Below the pieces are notes generated by a model. The model ran no database searches. It saw only the letters and a list, made by a program, of their open reading frames with translations, and was not told where the DNA came from. A stretch of 64,000 bases of DNA from Chitinophaga oryzae (GTDB taxonomy: Bacteria > Bacteroidota > Bacteroidia > Chitinophagales > Chitinophagaceae). Below, piece by piece: positions 40,143 to 48,236 of the stretch. The DNA lies in contig NZ_CP051204.2 in assembly GCF_012516375.2 (NCBI RefSeq), positions 186,001 through 250,000 on the forward strand. Reading direction: 5' to 3'. A program made the translations under genes and the position numbers. Numbering within the stretch: position 1 is the first letter of the stretch; each line of letters opens with the position of its first letter.

Positions 40143-40829
40143 ATGGCGAAAATATTATTAATAGAAGATGAATGGCAGTTGGGCCAGATTGTTAAAGACA
40201 GCCTGGAAACCCGCGGTTTTGAGATGCTGTATGCAGAAGACGGCAAGGAAGGGCTGCGCCTGTACCAGCAGGAGCGGCCGGATGTGGTGGTGCTGGACAT
40301 CATGATGCCTAATATGGACGGTTTTACGGTGACAGCCGAGATCCGGAAGCAGGACAAATTCACGCCCATCATCTTCCTGACAGCCAAATCACAGACGGCA
40401 GACGTGGTGAAGGGGTTTGAGCTGGGCGGCAACGACTATCTCAAGAAGCCGTTCAGCATGGACGAGCTGATTGTGCGTATCAAGGCCCTGCTGAAGCGCT
40501 TCAGCGATCATCCGGCGGTGAAGGAGATGGAAGAGGGTTCCGTGGTGATCGGCCAGTACATCTTCAACTATGCCAAACAGACCCTTACCCGCAATAACAC
40601 CACCGAGTTTCTCTCCCACCGCGAAGCCGAGATTTTGCGCCGGCTGTATGACAACAAAAATGAGGTGATGGAACGCAAGGCCGTGCTGATGGACCTCTGG
40701 GGCGACGACAATTTCTTCAACGCCCGCAGTATGGACGTTTTTATCACCAAATTGAGGCGTTATCTCAAGGACGACAGCCGGGTCCAGATCGTTAATATCC
40801 GGGGGGTTGGTTATAAGCTGATATTTTAG
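40143..40829 (+). CDS. OmpR-family response regulator
   Basis: 228 residues from ATG 40143; an upstream in-frame start adds 15 residues before the receiver and is unlikely. The receiver has the acidic pair (LLIEDEWQLG), phosphoacceptor Asp in VVVLDIMMPNMDG, Thr in IIFLTAKSQTAD and Lys in LKKPFSMDEL. The C-terminal winged helix (about residues 133-228) has YIFNYAKQTLTRNNTTEFLS, REAEILRRLYDNKNEVMERK and SMDVFITKLRRYLK...IVNIRGVGYKL. It is 135 bp after the kinase gene, whose intergenic gap holds GC-rich palindromes. It likely binds the phased GTTAA array. Confidence 0.95.
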   Translation: MAKILLIEDEWQLGQIVKDSLETRGFEMLYAEDGKEGLRLYQQERPDVVVLDIMMPNMDGFTVTAEIRKQDKFTPIIFLTAKSQTADVVKGFELGGNDYLKKPFSMDELIVRIKALLKRFSDHPAVKEMEEGSVVIGQYIFNYAKQTLTRNNTTEFLSHREAEILRRLYDNKNEVMERKAVLMDLWGDDNFFNARSMDVFITKLRRYLKDDSRVQIVNIRGVGYKLIF

Positions 40830-40839
40830 CATTATCGCT

Positions 40840-40847
40840 TATCTTTG
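40840..40847 (+). promoter_or_regulatory. Promoter -7 box for pheS (leaderless candidate)
   Basis: TATCTTTG fits TAnnTTTG and its last base is six bases before ATG 40854, the same spacing as at mgsA. The mRNA should begin at or very near the start codon. Confidence 0.55.
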
Positions 40848-40853
40848 TTCTTT

Positions 40854-41882
40854 ATGGAACAGTTAGTACAGCAAATAGCAGCCTATAAACAGGAAATAGC
40901 GGCTTTTACGCCCGCCAATGCGGCCGATCTGGAGCAGTACCGGATAAAATTCCTCGGTACCAAAGGCATCGTGAAGGCCCTTTTCGGCGAAATGAAACAG
41001 GTCCCCAACGATCGCAAGAAAGAATTCGGACAGATCCTGAACGAGTTTAAGCAGCTGGCAGAAGAGCGCTATGAAGCGTTTGCAGCGCTGAAAGAAGCTG
41101 CCGGCGCCAATCATCAGGAGATAGACTATACGATGCCCGAGGCCCCTCACCGGCTGGGTACCCGTCATCCTATCAGCCTGGTGCGGAATAAAATCATCCG
41201 CATCTTCGAACGGCTGGGCTTTACTATTGCAGAAGGCCCGGAAATCGAAGACGACTGGCACAACTTTACTGCGCTGAACCTCCCGGAAAATCACCCTGCG
41301 CGTGATATGCAGGACACTTTCTTTGTCAGCAAAAATCCTGACTGGCTGTTGCGTACCCAAACTTCTTCCGCCCAGGTACGGGTGATGGAGCAAGGCAAAC
41401 TGCCTATCCGCATCATCAGCCCGGGAAGGGTATACCGCAATGAAACCATTTCCGCCCGTGCACACTGCTTTTTCCACCAGGTAGAAGGGTTGTACATCGA
41501 CGAAAACGTTTCGTTTGCCGATCTGAAACAAACGCTTTATCACTTCGTGAAAGAGTTCTTCGGCGAAAACACCGGTATCCGTTTCCGTCCTTCCTACTTC
41601 CCGTTCACAGAACCCAGCGCCGAGATGGATATCTCCTGCTTTATCTGTGGCGGTACCGGATGTTCCGTATGTAAACAAACCGGTTGGGTAGAAATCCTGG
41701 GTTGCGGCATGGTACACCCTAAAGTACTGGCCAACTGCGGCATCGATCCGGAGAAATATACCGGTTTCGCTTTCGGCATGGGCATCGAACGTATTACCAT
41801 GCTGAAATACCAGATCAAAGACCTGCGTCTGTTTTCTGAGAATGATACCCGCTTCCTGGAGCAATTTGAAGGAACGGTATAG
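40854..41882 (+). CDS. pheS: Phenylalanyl-tRNA synthetase alpha subunit
   Basis: 342 residues from ATG 40854. Two extended codons upstream are in frame but overlap the promoter. The N-terminal coiled coil (FLGTKGIVKALFGEMKQVPN) is followed by the class II core: HPISLVRNKIIRIFERLGFT, GPEIEDDWHNFTALNLPENH, PARDMQDTFFV, LLRTQTSSAQVRVME and MDISCFICGGTGCSVCKQTG. Motif 3 GFAFGMGIERITMLKY is at the end. It forms the alpha2beta2 enzyme with PheT, which lies outside the window. A long hairpin of family A follows the stop. Confidence 0.97.
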   Translation: MEQLVQQIAAYKQEIAAFTPANAADLEQYRIKFLGTKGIVKALFGEMKQVPNDRKKEFGQILNEFKQLAEERYEAFAALKEAAGANHQEIDYTMPEAPHRLGTRHPISLVRNKIIRIFERLGFTIAEGPEIEDDWHNFTALNLPENHPARDMQDTFFVSKNPDWLLRTQTSSAQVRVMEQGKLPIRIISPGRVYRNETISARAHCFFHQVEGLYIDENVSFADLKQTLYHFVKEFFGENTGIRFRPSYFPFTEPSAEMDISCFICGGTGCSVCKQTGWVEILGCGMVHPKVLANCGIDPEKYTGFAFGMGIERITMLKYQIKDLRLFSENDTRFLEQFEGTV

Positions 41883-41891
41883 CTATTTAGC

Positions 41892-42045
41892 GATTTTTTG
41901 ATTTACGATTTTTTGATTTGAAGTATGCCCCGGCAGTCTAAATCGAAAAATCGTAAATCAAAAAAAAGTCCCCGACAAATGATTTATCGTTGATTTCAGG
42001 TAAGCCAGGCAGCCTCCAAATCAAAAAATCGTAAATCAAAAAATT
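41892..42045. repeat. Long intergenic hairpin, family A copy 5 (one left arm, two right arms)
   Basis: Left arm 41892-41920 (two GATTTTTTGATTT modules joined by ACG) can pair with either of two right arms, 41940-41966 (imperfect) or 42017-42045 (28 of 29 matching). It begins ten bases after the pheS stop. The two alternative stems are mutually exclusive. Confidence 0.75.
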
Positions 42046-42056
42046 CCCAAATCAAG

Positions 42057-42905
42057 ATGATACATTCTATTGCTGTATGCGGCGCTGGCACCATGGGTGC
42101 CGGCATAGCCCAGGTAGCAGCTTCCGGTGGTTATAAGACGGTCTTGTTTGACATTCGCCCGGAGGGGCTGGAAAGAGCGCAGGCGCAGATCACCAAAAGC
42201 CTGACCACAGCAGTGGAAAAAGGACGCCTGAAAGCGGAAGACAAAGACGCTATCCTGGAGCGGCTTACTTTTACCAGCGATATCCATCTTTGTGTGGCGG
42301 ACGTGATCATTGAAGCCATTGTCGAGGATATGGCGGCCAAAACAGCTTTGTTCAGCCAGCTGGCGCCTATCAACCGGGAAGACGCCATCTTTGTTTCCAA
42401 TACCTCTTCGTTGTCCGTTTCCCAACTGGCAGCCACCCTCCCCCATCCGCAGCGGGTGGCCGGTATGCACTTTTTTAATCCTGCCCACCTGATGAAGCTG
42501 GTTGAAGTAGTAAGCGGTGAACAAACATCGCCGGAAGTGGCCGGCCGCGTGTATGAGCTGGCCAGGGCGATGGGCAAAGTGCCGGTAAGGGTGAAAGATG
42601 CGCCGGGATTTATCGTTAACCGGGTAGCGCGCCATTACTACCTGGAAGCGATGTTGCTGGCCGAACAGCGGATGGCCGACTTCAGCACCATTGATCAGTT
42701 GCTGGAAAATGCCGGCTTCCGGATGGGGCCTTTTGCCCTGATGGACCTCATCGGTAATGATATCAATCTGGCAGTGACACAGTCACTATACGACGCTTTT
42801 CAGCAGGCGCCACGCTTCAGGCCCAACGCACTGCAGGAACAGCGGGTGAAAGACGGAAGGCTGGGCCGCAAAACGGGCCTCGGCTTCTACCGGTACGAGC
42901 AGTAA
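42057..42905 (+). CDS. 3-hydroxyacyl-CoA (3-hydroxybutyryl-CoA) dehydrogenase
   Basis: 282 residues. The NAD-binding Rossmann motif is VCGAGTMGAGIAQVAASGGY, then FDIRPEGLERAQAQITK and ADVIIEAIVEDMAAK. The catalytic area is NPAHLMKLVEVVSG (His-Glu pair of the HAD family), and PVRVKDAPGFIVNRV leads into the C-terminal helical domain with LMDLIGNDINLAVT. It oxidises 3-hydroxyacyl-CoA in beta-oxidation or butanoate metabolism. It is preceded by a family A hairpin and followed by a divergent-function epimerase gene, without other fatty-acid genes in the window. Confidence 0.93.
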   Translation: MIHSIAVCGAGTMGAGIAQVAASGGYKTVLFDIRPEGLERAQAQITKSLTTAVEKGRLKAEDKDAILERLTFTSDIHLCVADVIIEAIVEDMAAKTALFSQLAPINREDAIFVSNTSSLSVSQLAATLPHPQRVAGMHFFNPAHLMKLVEVVSGEQTSPEVAGRVYELARAMGKVPVRVKDAPGFIVNRVARHYYLEAMLLAEQRMADFSTIDQLLENAGFRMGPFALMDLIGNDINLAVTQSLYDAFQQAPRFRPNALQEQRVKDGRLGRKTGLGFYRYEQ

Positions 42906-42958
42906 ACTTTTAACAGTTATAAATCAGGAGGACCGCTCAAATCACGGAAATCATTAGT

Positions 42959-42966
42959 TATTTTTG
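42959..42966 (+). promoter_or_regulatory. Promoter -7 box for the epimerase gene
   Basis: TATTTTTG fits TAnnTTTG and lies 30 bases ahead of ATG 42996. Confidence 0.5.
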
Positions 42967-42995
42967 GGCCTCCTTAAGTAAATGAATTAGTCTTC

Positions 42996-43973
42996 ATGAT
43001 TTTAGTAACCGGCGGTACAGGTTTTTTAGGCAGTTATTTGATTCGGTCATTGGTTGCGGCAGGTAAGCCTGTGAGAGCCCTTTACCGGAAAGCCCCGTCT
43101 CCCCGGTTACAGGACCTCTCCGGAAAGATAGAATGGGTGCAGGGGGATATCCTCGACGTATGCGCGCTGGAAGACGCCATGCAGGGCGTTACCCAGGTGT
43201 ATCACTGCGCCGCTGTAGTGTCTTTTCAGCCCGGGCATGCCGCCGGTCTGATGAAGATCAACGTGGAAGGGACGGCCAACGTGGTGAACCTCGCGCTCGA
43301 TGCCGGCGTAAAAAAGCTGGTATATGTGAGTTCGGTCGCCGCCATCGGCAGAGCGAAGGAGCAGGCCGCCATCGATGAAGATTGCGAATGGGAAGACAGC
43401 CCCAATAACTCCCGTTACAGCATCAGCAAATACCAGGGGGAGATGGAAGTGTGGAGAGGGATCGCCGAAGGGCTGGATGCCGTGATCGTCAACCCCTCTA
43501 TCATACTGGGCGCCGGCTTCTGGGATGAAGGCTCCGGTACCCTGCTGAAGAATGCCTGGAAAGAATTCCCTTATTATACCGAAGGGGTTAACGGCTTCGT
43601 GGATGTTCTGGATGTGGTAAAAGCCATGGTCCTGCTGATGGACAGCCCCGTGAGCGGCGAACGGTTTATCCTGTCGGCCGGCAACTGGGGATACCGGCAG
43701 CTGTTTACCTCCATGGCCCATGCCCTGGGTAAAAAGCCGCCCCATATCGCAGCGAAACCGTGGATGGCGGAACTGGTGTGGCGGCTCGAAAAAGTAAAGG
43801 GGCTGCTGACAGGCAAACAACCGGTCATAACGAAAGAAACGGCGCGTACGGCACAGCTGAAGGTGTACTACGACAACCAAAAGATACTGAAGGCGCTGCC
43901 TGAATTTACCTTCCGCCCGCTGGAAGAAACCATCCGGGAAATATCCGCCGCTTTCCTGGCCTCCCGCAACTGA
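42996..43973 (+). CDS. NAD-dependent epimerase/dehydratase (extended SDR)
   Basis: 325 residues. Rossmann motif LVTGGTGFLGSYLIRSL, DILDVCALEDAMQGVTQVYH, the SSVAAIGRAKEQ strand, and the YSISKYQGEMEV catalytic Tyr-x-x-x-Lys. The dihydroflavonol-4-reductase/HSD-like branch fits the VNPSIILGAGF segment. The substrate could be a sugar nucleotide, steroid-like compound or aldehyde; no clue from neighbours. Cytoplasmic. It converges with a lipoprotein gene four bases away. Confidence 0.9.
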   Translation: MILVTGGTGFLGSYLIRSLVAAGKPVRALYRKAPSPRLQDLSGKIEWVQGDILDVCALEDAMQGVTQVYHCAAVVSFQPGHAAGLMKINVEGTANVVNLALDAGVKKLVYVSSVAAIGRAKEQAAIDEDCEWEDSPNNSRYSISKYQGEMEVWRGIAEGLDAVIVNPSIILGAGFWDEGSGTLLKNAWKEFPYYTEGVNGFVDVLDVVKAMVLLMDSPVSGERFILSAGNWGYRQLFTSMAHALGKKPPHIAAKPWMAELVWRLEKVKGLLTGKQPVITKETARTAQLKVYYDNQKILKALPEFTFRPLEETIREISAAFLASRN

Positions 43974-43977
43974 TATT

Positions 43978-44661
43978 TTACTTCAACAACAACGCGCCGA
44001 TAGCCGCCGCCAGTGTTTTGGCGGTTTCCGCAGGGGCATCTTTGCTGACCCACACACGGGGCTTGTCGCCGGCAATAACTGCTGCTACCGGCTGACCGCG
44101 ATACTGGAACTCATAACATACTTTCTCGTAGGAATTGACCTTGCCGTAACGGTTATGTGCCGTAATGCGGATATCCGTGTCTGCACAACGGAGGATGCCC
44201 GCCTGTTTGTTATTGTTCAGCTCCAGGTACCCGGGTGATTTTAATATCATTTCCCAGCGTTTCAGCGGCTCATTTTTAGTCCCGTTGATCAGGGTGTACG
44301 AAAGGGCCGTACTGCCGTCAAGGTCTTTTAAAACGGCCGGTAAATCGCGATTACTGAAAGCGATCCGGGTGGTGTTCATGGTTTGCACCAGGATATGTTC
44401 ATCGTTACCGTTTACGTAGAAGTTGAAAGGTGTTTTGGGATCTTTGACAAAGCTGCCCATGGTTTCCGCCACGCCGTTTTTCCGGGAGGTGGTGCTATAC
44501 AGTCCGAAGGAGATGGTTTTGGCGGTCAGCCAGCCGTCGTTCACCTTTACGGGCCATTCCTGCGCCTGGCTGTACAGGTTGTGGACCGTCGGGGTCGTGG
44601 TGGATTTTTTGGCAGTGGTACAGGACAGGAGAAAGAGAAAGGGAAACAGTAGTTTTTTCAT
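43978..44661 (-). CDS. Lipoprotein of unknown function
   Basis: 227 residues. The short signal peptide MKKLLFPFLFLLSC has a lipobox cysteine at position 14 (LLSC), followed by a Thr/Lys-rich linker. The body has no motif I recognise: VNDGWLTAKTISFGLYSTTS, VNGNDEHILVQTMNTTRIA and CYEFQYRGQPVAAVIAGDKP. Likely an anchored envelope protein. The 30-bp arm of a long hairpin starts two bases upstream of its start codon, so its 5' UTR is nearly entirely this repeat. Confidence 0.82.
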   Translation of the reverse strand: MKKLLFPFLFLLSCTTAKKSTTTPTVHNLYSQAQEWPVKVNDGWLTAKTISFGLYSTTSRKNGVAETMGSFVKDPKTPFNFYVNGNDEHILVQTMNTTRIAFSNRDLPAVLKDLDGSTALSYTLINGTKNEPLKRWEMILKSPGYLELNNNKQAGILRCADTDIRITAHNRYGKVNSYEKVCYEFQYRGQPVAAVIAGDKPRVWVSKDAPAETAKTLAAAIGALLLK

Positions 44662-44662
44662 G

Positions 44663-44750
44663 AATTACGAATTACGGATTACGAATTACGAATTGACGGT
44701 TACGACGGGAAAAACCCCCATTCGTAATTCGTAATCCGTAATTCGTAATT
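44663..44750. repeat. Long intergenic hairpin, family B
   Basis: Perfect 30-bp arms at 44663-44692 and 44721-44750, built from AATTACGAATTACGG modules, around a 28-base GC-richer loop. It spans the gap between lpxD (stop at 44753) and the lipoprotein gene (start at 44661). Confidence 0.85.
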
Positions 44751-44752
44751 GG

Positions 44753-45697
44753 TTAAAGGGATTTTACTTTGTCCCAGATTTCAGGGATACGTTTTACCCA
44801 GCCTAGTTCTCGTCTTTTTTCGCTGGCCACTTCTGCCGGGTAACCGAAATATACTTTACCGCCTTCGAGGCTGCTGGGTACGCCGCTTTGCGCCAGTACC
44901 ACCGCACCTTTGCCGATGGTGAGGTCTTTGTTCACGCCTACCTGTCCCCAGAGGATCACATTATCTTCAATATGGGCTTTACCGGCTATACCAACCTGCG
45001 CGGCAATGAGACAGTTTTTGCCGATCACGGTACCGTGACCGATATGGATCATGTTATCCAGTTTGGTGCCCCGGCCGATGATGGTATCACCGCTTACGCC
45101 TTTGTCGATCGTGCAGCCTGCGCCTATTTCCACATCGTCTTCGATGATCACCCGGCCACAGCTTACGAGCTTGTCGTATATCACCTCTCTGTCGGCTCTT
45201 TTCTTAAAATAAAATGCATCAGCACCGAGTACGGTACCGGCATGAATGATCACGTTGTCGCCGATAACAGCGTGGTCATAAATCGTTACGTTAGGATGTA
45301 TCAGACAGTTGCGGCCGATGCGCACATGATTGCCAATGAATACGTTAGGTTGTACAATAGTACCTTCTCCGATCACTGCGGAATCACTGACCGCTTTGCT
45401 GGCCGGTTCAAATGGACGGAAGCGGTTTACCAGTTTTACATAAGCACTGAAGGGATCTTCCAGTACCAACAGCGCCTTGCCTTCGGGGCATTCCACTTTC
45501 TTGTTGATGATGATGATAGTGGCGGCAGATTGCAGACTGGCGTTATAGTATTTTTCAAAGTCTACAAAAGATATATCCCCGGGTGTTACCTTGTGTATTT
45601 CATTGAGGCCGGTAGCCATCAGCTGGCTGTTGCCTACCAGCTCTGCGCCTATGAATGCAGCGATTTCCGTTACTGCAACGGGTGCTTCAAACTTCAT
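44753..45697 (-). CDS. lpxD: UDP-3-O-acylglucosamine N-acyltransferase (LpxD)
   Basis: 314 residues from ATG 45697. An upstream in-frame start would add 40 residues that contain the promoter and no domain. The N-terminal uridine-binding region (AAFIGAELVGNSQLMATGLN) is followed by a left-handed beta-helix of hexapeptide repeats (ADSAVIGEGTIVQPNVFIG-like repeats). The catalytic area reads LDNMIHIGHGTVIGKNCLIA, where the second His is expected to act as base. It adds the second acyl chain in lipid A synthesis. It stands alone here; lpxC or fabZ are not near. Confidence 0.95.
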   Translation of the reverse strand: MKFEAPVAVTEIAAFIGAELVGNSQLMATGLNEIHKVTPGDISFVDFEKYYNASLQSAATIIIINKKVECPEGKALLVLEDPFSAYVKLVNRFRPFEPASKAVSDSAVIGEGTIVQPNVFIGNHVRIGRNCLIHPNVTIYDHAVIGDNVIIHAGTVLGADAFYFKKRADREVIYDKLVSCGRVIIEDDVEIGAGCTIDKGVSGDTIIGRGTKLDNMIHIGHGTVIGKNCLIAAQVGIAGKAHIEDNVILWGQVGVNKDLTIGKGAVVLAQSGVPSSLEGGKVYFGYPAEVASEKRRELGWVKRIPEIWDKVKSL

Positions 45698-45730
45698 ATG
45701 ATCTGAGTTGTTGAATAATATTAAGTGCAA

Positions 45731-45738
45731 CAAAGGTA
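45731..45738 (-). promoter_or_regulatory. Promoter -7 box for lpxD
   Basis: TACCTTTG on the minus strand, 33 bases ahead of ATG 45697, an exact TAnnTTTG match. It also argues against the longer start. Confidence 0.6.
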
Positions 45739-45867
45739 GTAAATCGGGGAAAGCAATAAGCAAAATATGGAGGGGGGTATAACGATAACCGGGAAGTTTC
45801 AGACTGCTGTTATCCACAATTATTTTAGTAGTGTGAATAAAATTTTTTGTAAAATTTTTCTTTTGTC

Positions 45868-45970
45868 ATGAAATTCTTTTTAATATTGTGTAGGGAATTT
45901 TGTTTCCCTGTACTTACTAACCCATTCACATAATAAGAAAGTCTGATTGTTCCAACGGTCAGACTTTTTT
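45868..45970 (+). ncRNA. Candidate short transcript with a 21-residue frame and terminator
   Basis: Between two minus-strand genes, a plus-strand intrinsic terminator (AAAGTCTGA 45938-45946, TCAGACTTT 45959-45967, then T run) has no upstream plus-strand gene. Just before it, 45868-45933 encodes MKFFLILCREFCFPVLTNPF plus a final T. The start is preceded by an AT-rich tract. This may be a small RNA or a leader-like peptide RNA; no known family is recognised. The remaining gap bases (45698-45867) hold the lpxD promoter and AT-rich sequence. Confidence 0.45.
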
Positions 45971-46105
45971 TATTGCCGCTGAAATCCTTTGCTGGCAAGC
46001 ATTACAGCCGACTGCTATTTTTTTCTTCCTCATCGGGTATACATCACTTCATCTGTTGAAGGGGCATTTTATCTCCCGCTCCCCCATCTCCGGAAAAAGG
46101 GAAAA

Positions 46106-46146
46106 GGGAGCAAAAACACGTTGAAGTATCCTTTGCTCCCCATTTT
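46106..46146. terminator. Terminator at the end of the cbb3-hemN operon
   Basis: GGGAGCAAA (46106-46114) pairs with TTTGCTCCC (46132-46140). On the minus strand it lies 19 bases after the hemN stop and is followed by TTTTCCCTTTTTCC; on the plus strand CATTTTTTCC follows, so it works in either direction. Confidence 0.7.
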
Positions 46147-46158
46147 TTCCCGATGAAG

Positions 46159-47517
46159 TTATATGGCTTTGCTGAACAACTGGCTTTCGGGCAGTTTTCT
46201 CCACAACCGGGCATCAAATGCCATGCAGATATTACGGATGAACGGCCGTCCCTGCGCAGTAACTTTCACGCTGTTTTTCACTACTTCCACCAGTCCGTCC
46301 CTCTCCAGTTCCTGCAGGCGCTGAAGCCCTTCTATCACCGCGTCGCACTGTGTGTCGGCCTTGCGCCAGCTCGTTTCAAAAGTACACATCAGGTCGCGGA
46401 TATGTCCTTTCAGCAGCTGGTCTTCATCGCTGAGGATATGTCCGCGGACGATGGGAAATTCTCCTCCGGCTACCCGCTCCTGGTACGCTGCCACCTGCTT
46501 CTCGTTTTGTACATAGCCATAGCCGTTATCACCGATGGAAGAAGCACCCAGTCCTACCAGGAGCGAGGTGTGGGAAACGGTATAACCCATGAAGTTACGA
46601 TGCAGTTCACCTTTCTCTGCGGCGATAAACAGCTCGTCTCCCGGCAGTGCAAAATGGTCCATCCCGATCTCGGTATAACCGTTCCGGGCGAAGAGCTTTT
46701 TACCCAGTTCATACAACCGTCTTTTCTCTTCGTCTTTGGGCAGATCGGCTTCAGTGTAACGGCGTTGTCCCACGCCTTTGATCCACGGCACATGTGCATA
46801 GCTGTAAAACGAGATCCTGTCCGGCCTTAGCAACATCACTTTGCTGACAGTGTCCTGCATACCGCAGGCGGTCTGTAACGGCAGCCCGTATATCAGGTCG
46901 AAATTGATGGCCGTGAAGCCAATTTTCCTGGCGTGTTCCACCACCTTCTCCACCATTTCGAAAGGTTGTAACCGGTTGATGATCTCCTGCACCCTTGGAT
47001 CAAAATCCTGGATGCCGAGGCTCACGCGGCGGAAGCCAAGGTCGTATAATGTCTGCAGATGTTCGGGCGTGGTATTGCCGGGATGACCTTCAAAACTGAG
47101 GGAAGCATCCGGCAGTAATGTTGCATGCCGGTAAATACCCTGCAGCAGCATCATCAGGTTCTCCGGGCTGAAAAAAGTAGGGGTGCCGCCGCCGAGATGT
47201 ATCTCGCGGATACGGGGCCTGCCTTCAAAAGCAGCCACATACAGTTCCCATTCTTTCAGTACGGTCTGTATGTAGGGCGTCTCCACCGCATGGTTGACCG
47301 TAATGTGTTTGTTGCAGCCGCAATAGGTGCAGAGCTTTTCGCAGAACGGCAGGTGGATATAAATACTGATACCGTCTTTATGGTTGGTGGCCTGAAATGC
47401 TTTTTTCAGCAACGTCTTCCATGCCGGCAGGTTAAAAGTGTTTTCGTCCCAGTAGGGTACAGTCGGATAACTGGTGTACCGGGGAGCTGCGATATTGTAT
47501 TTGCGGATAAGGTCCAT
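46159..47517 (-). CDS. hemN: Oxygen-independent coproporphyrinogen III oxidase
   Basis: 452 residues. Radical-SAM motif FCEKLCTYCGCNK with the HemN extra cysteine (CxxxCxxCxC), then IREIHLGGGTPTFFSPENLM, SFEGHPGNTTPEHLQTLYDL, RVSLGIQDFDPRVQEIINR and GMDHFALPGDELFIAAEKGE. HemN converts coproporphyrinogen III to protoporphyrinogen IX without oxygen. Its place as the last gene of the cbb3 operon, five bases after the SafE-type gene, couples heme supply to assembly of the multi-heme oxidase under low oxygen. Confidence 0.96.
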   Translation of the reverse strand: MDLIRKYNIAAPRYTSYPTVPYWDENTFNLPAWKTLLKKAFQATNHKDGISIYIHLPFCEKLCTYCGCNKHITVNHAVETPYIQTVLKEWELYVAAFEGRPRIREIHLGGGTPTFFSPENLMMLLQGIYRHATLLPDASLSFEGHPGNTTPEHLQTLYDLGFRRVSLGIQDFDPRVQEIINRLQPFEMVEKVVEHARKIGFTAINFDLIYGLPLQTACGMQDTVSKVMLLRPDRISFYSYAHVPWIKGVGQRRYTEADLPKDEEKRRLYELGKKLFARNGYTEIGMDHFALPGDELFIAAEKGELHRNFMGYTVSHTSLLVGLGASSIGDNGYGYVQNEKQVAAYQERVAGGEFPIVRGHILSDEDQLLKGHIRDLMCTFETSWRKADTQCDAVIEGLQRLQELERDGLVEVVKNSVKVTAQGRPFIRNICMAFDARLWRKLPESQLFSKAI

Positions 47518-47522
47518 GATCT

Positions 47523-48230
47523 TTAAGGTTTATGACAACAACGTTCCACCACTTTTTCGCTGTGGGCAGACATTACAGGGCTGATATACGGTATGCCGAG
47601 GTTGAGCCCCCGCAGGATAAGCAGGATGCCCATAATGCCTACTGCTACCGGTATGAGGGCGCGTATGCGGTTGCGTACCCCGATGCTCACCAGGTGGCTG
47701 AACCAGGTGACGGTCATCATCGCCGGCATGGTACCTGCGCCAAAAGCGGCCATAAAAAGGCTGCCTTTCCAGGTGGCGCCGGTGGCAACAGCGCCGGCGA
47801 CCGCCAGGTACACCAGCCCGCATGGAAGCAGACCGTTCAGCACACCGATACCATAGAGGGTGCTGAATCGCTGCTGACGTAATAGTGCACCCAGCGCTGA
47901 TTTTATTTTAGAGAGATAGATACCGGGGAGATGACCGCCTTTTGACCGGTATATGCCGGTGTACTGCAGTAACACGATCAGCAGCAGGAGGACGCCGATA
48001 CCGATAGACAGCCACTGTTGCAGGCCGCCGAGGTACAATTGCCGGCCCACCCAGCCAAAGATCATCCCCAGCAAAGCATAGGTGGTGATACGACCAGCAT
48101 TGTACAGCAGGATACCTGCCAGTTTCTTCACCCCGTCGAGATGTTGGACCGGCAGAGTGAGCGCTATCGGGCCACACATACCGATGCAGTGGAAGCTGCC
48201 CAGGAAGCCAAGAATAAGTGCGCCTATCAT
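47523..48230 (-). CDS. SafE/TauE-family membrane protein of the cbb3 cluster
   Basis: 235 residues with about six hydrophobic spans. Starts IGALILGFLGSFHCIGMCGP, the sulfite-exporter TauE/SafE (UreH-like) motif, and has a second GIGVLNGLLPCGLVYLAVAG half. Members next to cco genes are thought to help copper delivery or oxidase assembly, though the precise role is unsettled. It lies six bases after ccoH and five before hemN. The C-terminal tail is short and Cys/His-containing (RCCHKP), which could bind copper. Confidence 0.9.
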   Translation of the reverse strand: MIGALILGFLGSFHCIGMCGPIALTLPVQHLDGVKKLAGILLYNAGRITTYALLGMIFGWVGRQLYLGGLQQWLSIGIGVLLLLIVLLQYTGIYRSKGGHLPGIYLSKIKSALGALLRQQRFSTLYGIGVLNGLLPCGLVYLAVAGAVATGATWKGSLFMAAFGAGTMPAMMTVTWFSHLVSIGVRNRIRALIPVAVGIMGILLILRGLNLGIPYISPVMSAHSEKVVERCCHKP

Positions 48231-48236
48231 GAGTGA

